DNA of 33,931 bases from contig JAIYBU010000142.1 of assembly GCA_027488335.1 (NCBI GenBank), positions 1 to 33,931 on the forward strand. Direction: 5' to 3'. A program made the translations under genes and the position numbers. This DNA comes from Cytophagaceae bacterium (GTDB lineage: Bacteria; Bacteroidota; Bacteroidia; Cytophagales; Spirosomataceae). How positions within the stretch are numbered: position 1 is the stretch's first letter; every line of letters begins with the position of its first letter. Shown here in pieces: positions 30,817-33,931 of this stretch. The notes beneath the pieces are model-generated. The model saw nothing but the letters and a program-made list of their open reading frames with translations, searched no databases and was not told the origin of the DNA.

Positions 30817-31371
30817 TTACAAAATTCCCTTCAACTTCTTAATTGCTTCATGAAGGGTTTTATAAATACTATCGGTTTGTAGGCCAGTTTTTTCGGCAAT
30901 TTCTTTGAAACTAAGTTCTTCAAAATATTTCAGTATAATGATTTCTTTTTGACGAGGTGAGAGTTGCTCAAGGGCAAGGTGAAGCTGTTTTTTGAGGTGT
31001 GTATCGGATTCTTGTTTTATTAAAATTTCCTCATACGATTGCGTAGAAAGAATGAAGTTTTCGGCATCTTCCCAATTTACTTTTTCTATACTATTTACTT
31101 TTTGAAGTTCTTTGAAGATACGTTTTTTGAGGGCACTTTTAAGGTAGGCTTCAAATGATTGAATATCGCTCAATGAATGACGATATTTCCATAAGTCACT
31201 GAATATCAACTGTATAGACTCTTCCGTTATATCGCTATCTAAGCACCATTTTAGTCCGATTCGGTAGAGTTTGTTATAAAAAGTGTTGAATAAATACCCC
31301 AAAGCTTTTTCGTCATCTTTGCGAAGTGCTTCTAAAAGCAAGCCATCAAGGTAATTTTCGTTTTGATTCAT
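30817..31371 (-). CDS. FecI-like ECF sigma factor
   Basis: A 184-aa sigma-70 family factor of the ECF/FecI type used by Bacteroidota for receptor regulation. Region 2 spans about 20-90 (ALGYLFNTFYNKLYRIGLKW, then SIQLIFSDLWKYR). Region 4 spans about 125-180 (LEQLSPRQKEIIILKYFEEL, then SFKEIAEKTGLQTDSIYKTL as the helix-turn-helix). It is the first gene of the sigma-FecR-receptor cassette and controls it in the known model. A short hairpin (ACTCTT/AAGAGT) lies 9 bases upstream of the ATG, directly below the terminator of the preceding gene, so the promoter must overlap these structures. It starts at an ATG at 31371. Confidence 0.95.
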   Translation of the reverse strand: MNQNENYLDGLLLEALRKDDEKALGYLFNTFYNKLYRIGLKWCLDSDITEESIQLIFSDLWKYRHSLSDIQSFEAYLKSALKKRIFKELQKVNSIEKVNWEDAENFILSTQSYEEILIKQESDTHLKKQLHLALEQLSPRQKEIIILKYFEELSFKEIAEKTGLQTDSIYKTLHEAIKKLKGIL

Positions 31372-31396
31372 AGAAAAACACTCTTTTTCAAGAGTT

Positions 31397-31427
31397 TATG
31401 CTTGGCACGATGTACGTGCCAAGCATA
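31397..31427 (-). terminator. Hairpin after the sugar-isomerase gene
   Basis: TATGCTTGGCACG and CGTGCCAAGCATA form a perfect 13-bp stem around atgta. It starts 5 bases past the isomerase stop. It lacks a real T-run (AAACTC follows on the minus strand), so termination may be partial and the following sigma gene may be read through. Confidence 0.65.
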
Positions 31428-31431
31428 CTAA

Positions 31432-32421
31432 TTAAGCAAATACCAATTTCTTCATATATTGAGCGTCAGTTTCAACAGCTTTTAGTGGAGTAGTATCATC
31501 AAAACGTTCTTGTTCCACAATATAATATTCCATTCCGTTGGCTTTAGCAGTACTTAATATTTTGGCGAAATCAATGCGGCCTGTTCCCACAATCGTCGAG
31601 CCTCCAATGGGCCAGAATGGGTCAGTTTGCTTTTCTTTTGCTTCGATTTCCTTCATTTTTTCTTCTTTGTAATAATCTTTTATATGACAAAGACGGAAAC
31701 GGTCTTTGTATTTTGTCAACCATGCTTCAGGGTTTTCGCCTGCTTTTACAACCCAGTATAAATCTAATTCAAAATCAACTAATTTAGGGTCCGTACCTTC
31801 CAATAAAATTTGCTCAGGACAAGTACCATCGGTAAATTTCTTAAATTCAAAGTGATGATTATGATAACCCGATTTCAAGCCAACTTTAGAAGCAATTTCG
31901 CCTTGACGATTCAATCCTTCGGCCGCTTTTTTCCATTCATCGGCAGTTTTTAAGCTTCCCAAGAAAGGATTTATCAAGTATTTCATGCCAATACTTGCGG
32001 CATCGTCAGCTAATTTCTTGAATTTATCTTCCGTTTCTTTCTTCATCGTAAAATCAGGATTACAATGCGTACTGACGATTGACATACCTAATTCATCCAT
32101 ATAAGTCTTGAATTCTTTGGCGGTCATACCCCAAAAAATGCCTTTATCGCCTTCAAAACTTTCGATTTGCTTGTAGCCGTAGCTTGCCAATGACTTCAAA
32201 ACACCCTTAGGGTCTTTTGCCATGTCTTCTTTTACAGTCCATAACTGTAAGCCAAATTCTTTTACTGATGGTTCGGATATAATGGAGGAAGTTGCGGTCG
32301 AGTCGGTATTTTTTTCTTCGGTTTTTGACGAAGGAGTACAAGACCATAATTCGCTGGTTATCAAAGGAGTAGCTGCGATAAGTCCTGTTTGACGTAGGAA
32401 GTTTCTACGGTTGACTTTCAT
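31432..32421 (-). CDS. Exported sugar phosphate isomerase/epimerase-like protein (Tat, possible lipoprotein)
   Basis: A TIM-barrel protein of the xylose-isomerase-like family (AP_endonuc_2 fold), 329 aa. The N-terminus has a twin-arginine signal, NRRNFLRQTG, followed by a hydrophobic stretch and SELWSCTPSS, whose Cys could be lipidated, though Trp at -2 is unusual in a lipobox. The barrel starts near residue 53 (VKEFGLQLWTVKEDM). Likely metal ligands are the conserved acidic and His residues in GYHNHHFEF, VDFELDLYWVVKAG, LCHIKDY and YIVEQERFD. The substrate is unknown; Tat-exported members are common in Cytophagales, sometimes near oxidoreductases of the GFO/IDH family. It lies upstream of the sigma cassette on the same strand. 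Confidence 0.92.
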   Translation of the reverse strand: MKVNRRNFLRQTGLIAATPLITSELWSCTPSSKTEEKNTDSTATSSIISEPSVKEFGLQLWTVKEDMAKDPKGVLKSLASYGYKQIESFEGDKGIFWGMTAKEFKTYMDELGMSIVSTHCNPDFTMKKETEDKFKKLADDAASIGMKYLINPFLGSLKTADEWKKAAEGLNRQGEIASKVGLKSGYHNHHFEFKKFTDGTCPEQILLEGTDPKLVDFELDLYWVVKAGENPEAWLTKYKDRFRLCHIKDYYKEEKMKEIEAKEKQTDPFWPIGGSTIVGTGRIDFAKILSTAKANGMEYYIVEQERFDDTTPLKAVETDAQYMKKLVFA

Positions 32422-32634
32422 GGTATTTTGCGAGGTTAAGGGTTATAAGTTTAAATCTACTTTTAAAACTTGAAGGTAAATATAATATTTAATCAGTGAT
32501 ATGATTTTATCAAGGCTCATTTTTTTCTTATTTTGTACTAAGATTCTAAAGATTGATATGATTGACAGGATTAATGCTATGTTTTTATAAATATTTACAG
32601 CATAAAGTGTTGTCGAGTCGCAAAAAAACAATTT

Positions 32635-33831
32635 ATGTACGCAAAAGTAATTTTAAACGCAGGAAAAGAAATAGCAGTAAAAAGGCTACATCCTTGGATT
32701 TTTTCGGGAGCAATTGCTCGTACCGAAGGAAATCCGACAGATGGTGATGTGGTAGAGGTTTTCGATAAAAAACTAACTTATCTCGCAACAGGGCATTTTT
32801 ATAAAGGGAGTATAGCCGTAAAGATTTTTTCTTACTCGGCTACTGAAATCAATGAGGCTTTTTGGCTCGAAAAACTTAGTGTTGCTCATAAAGTTCGCCA
32901 AACAATTGTATTTCAAGGTGGGAGTGGGGTTGTTGATTGTTATCGACTTATTCATGGTGAAGGCGATGGTTTTCCAGGGTTAATTCTTGATTTTTATAAA
33001 GGTGTGGTGGTTTTTCAAGCTCATACGATTGGAATGTGGCGAGAAAAAGAAAAAATCGTAGCAGGATTAAAACAAATTTATGGTGAAAGCCTTTTGGCAG
33101 TTTATGATAAAAGTGCTGAAACTTTGCCAACCGAATTTGGAAAAAACGTTAAAAATGATTATTTATTCAATAAAGCTTCGGTTGAATTGATTCCGCACGA
33201 AGTTTCTGAAAATGACAATAAGTTTTTAATCGACTGGCAAACTGGACAAAAAACAGGTTTTTTCCTCGACCAACGAGATAATCGTGCTTTATTGGGACAA
33301 TATGCGAAAGGTAAAAAAGTACTGAACTCATTTTGTTACTCAGGCGGCTTTTCGATTTATGCTTTAAAAGCAGGAGCGGAGTTGGTACATTCGGTTGATG
33401 TATCGAAAAAAGCAGTTGATTTAGTAAATCAAAATGTTGCATTAAATTTTGGAGAAACCGATAAACACGAAGCCTACGCCGAAGATGTAATGAATTATTT
33501 AAAGCGAAACGACCAAACCTACGACTTAATTATTCTTGACCCGCCAGCGTATGCTAAGAATGTTGCTAAACGCCATAATGCAGTGCAAGGCTATAAAAGA
33601 TTGAATGTTGAGGGAATCAAGAGATTGGTCAAAGGCGGAATTTTGTTTACATTTTCATGTTCGCAAGTAGTTGACCGAGAATTGTTTTATAACACGGTTA
33701 TGTCGGCGGCACTGGAAGTTGGTCGTCAAGTGAGAGTTTTGCATCACCTCACGCAAGGAGCAGACCATCCTGTAAATTTATTTCACCCAGAAGGTAGTTA
33801 TTTGAAAGGTTTAGTGCTTTATGTAGAATAG
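32635..33831 (+). CDS. RlmI-type 23S rRNA m5C methyltransferase family protein
   Basis: A SAM-dependent RNA methyltransferase of the RlmI/RlmK-type family (398 aa). The N-terminal PUA domain (1-75) includes RLHPWIFSGAIAR and DGDVVEVFD. The EEHEA-like central part leads to a Rossmann domain with motif I VLNSFCYSGGFSIYALKAGA, then IILDPPAYAKN (motif IV, DPPxxxK) and FTFSCSQVVDRELFY, whose Cys is the likely catalytic residue of the m5C mechanism. By family, the target is C1962 of 23S rRNA, but the position is inferred. The first codon is an ATG at 32635. The gene is divergent from the Tat isomerase, 213 bases away. Confidence 0.92.
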   Translation: MYAKVILNAGKEIAVKRLHPWIFSGAIARTEGNPTDGDVVEVFDKKLTYLATGHFYKGSIAVKIFSYSATEINEAFWLEKLSVAHKVRQTIVFQGGSGVVDCYRLIHGEGDGFPGLILDFYKGVVVFQAHTIGMWREKEKIVAGLKQIYGESLLAVYDKSAETLPTEFGKNVKNDYLFNKASVELIPHEVSENDNKFLIDWQTGQKTGFFLDQRDNRALLGQYAKGKKVLNSFCYSGGFSIYALKAGAELVHSVDVSKKAVDLVNQNVALNFGETDKHEAYAEDVMNYLKRNDQTYDLIILDPPAYAKNVAKRHNAVQGYKRLNVEGIKRLVKGGILFTFSCSQVVDRELFYNTVMSAALEVGRQVRVLHHLTQGADHPVNLFHPEGSYLKGLVLYVE

Positions 33832-33842
33832 ATTTTTATCTC

Positions 33843-33884
33843 GTAGAGACGTTGCATGTAATTCCATTGGAGCAACGTCTCTAC
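33843..33884. repeat. Palindromic repeat GTAGAGACGTTGC...GCAACGTCTCTAC
   Basis: A 13-bp perfect inverted repeat (33843-33855 with 33872-33884) with a 16-nt spacer. It lies 11 bases after the RlmI-type gene. It lacks a direct T-run. The same arm occurs in decayed form at 30774-30797, so it is a dispersed intergenic family rather than a private terminator. Confidence 0.75.
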
Positions 33885-33931
33885 ACAATGTTTTATTTTC
33901 TAAACATCTTCAATAATTTCGCAACTGCTGT

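Noticed and set aside
26234-31371. Polysaccharide utilisation locus (SusC/SusD)
   Set aside because: No SusD-like lipoprotein or glycoside hydrolase adjoins the receptor, so the SusC label is not justified.
1-33931. tRNA genes, CRISPR arrays, insertion sequences, prophage
   Set aside because: Scanning of the gaps gave no cloverleaf, no regularly spaced repeats, no transposase, integrase or phage structural gene.

Overview
The window is an AT-rich bacterial chromosome segment from the Bacteroidota, most likely the Cytophagales (Emticicia/Spirosoma-like; genus not resolved). The evidence is a TonB-dependent receptor with an STN domain in a sigma/FecR cassette, a Por-type (T9SS) C-terminal sorting domain, Bacteroidota families such as GSCFA, BatD, DUF3109, DUF5522 and DUF6249, near-absence of Shine-Dalgarno sequences, and -7 promoter boxes of the TAnnTTTG type. 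No phage, IS element, CRISPR array, tRNA or rRNA is visible. Most of the window is ordinary chromosome.

Layout. 1-530: 3' end of a TPR protein, open at the left edge. 534-5767 (minus): a 600-codon D-Ala-D-Ala-ligase-like ATP-grasp protein, the Fe-S pair mrp and nifU-like, a DUF2071/YqjF protein and a GSCFA protein. 5768-6364: an AT-rich gap with no gene. 6365-9671 (minus): a secreted M14 carboxypeptidase and hpt. 9837-13537 (plus): a secreted TPR protein and a purple-acid-phosphatase-like enzyme bearing a T9SS sorting domain. 13600-15720: an Lrp/AsnC regulator, then a small cluster of DUF2805/TIGR03643, a 49-aa DUF2256 protein and an alkyltransferase-like (ATL) protein, then DUF3109. 15786-21391 (minus): a LysM lytic transglycosylase, an O-methyltransferase, aroC and a batD-like gene. 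21426-24880: a Ycf48/BNR-type protein, a DUF6249 membrane protein, an ECF sigma factor with a membrane partner, a GNAT enzyme and a 56-aa DUF5522 protein. 24972-26169 (plus): rpmB and purine nucleoside phosphorylase. 26234-31371 (minus): an ECF sigma / FecR / TonB-dependent receptor cassette. 31432-33831: a Tat-exported sugar isomerase/epimerase-like lipoprotein and an RlmI-type rRNA methyltransferase.

How the genes work together. The sigma (31371-30817), FecR (30665-29592) and STN-containing receptor (29353-26234) form a classical cell-surface signalling cascade: the loaded receptor signals through its STN domain to FecR, which frees the sigma factor to express the receptor. No SusD neighbour is present, so an iron-chelate or other small-molecule ligand is as likely as a glycan. 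Mrp and the NifU-like protein belong to Fe-S cluster assembly. hpt and PNP are both purine-salvage genes but are unlinked here.

The observation most worth a second look is non-coding. Between fecR and the receptor gene lie two adjacent hairpins with unrelated stems but the same 7-nt loop (TTGGTAG on the plus strand). The second is followed by eight T on the plus strand, antisense to the receptor, where no plus-strand gene exists. This is where cis-antisense sRNAs sit in Bacteroides glycan loci. The second interesting item is the DUF2805/DUF2256/ATL cluster, a possible small DNA-damage module. Two real genes (14609-14758 and 24710-24880) are shorter than usual ORF cut-offs and easily missed.
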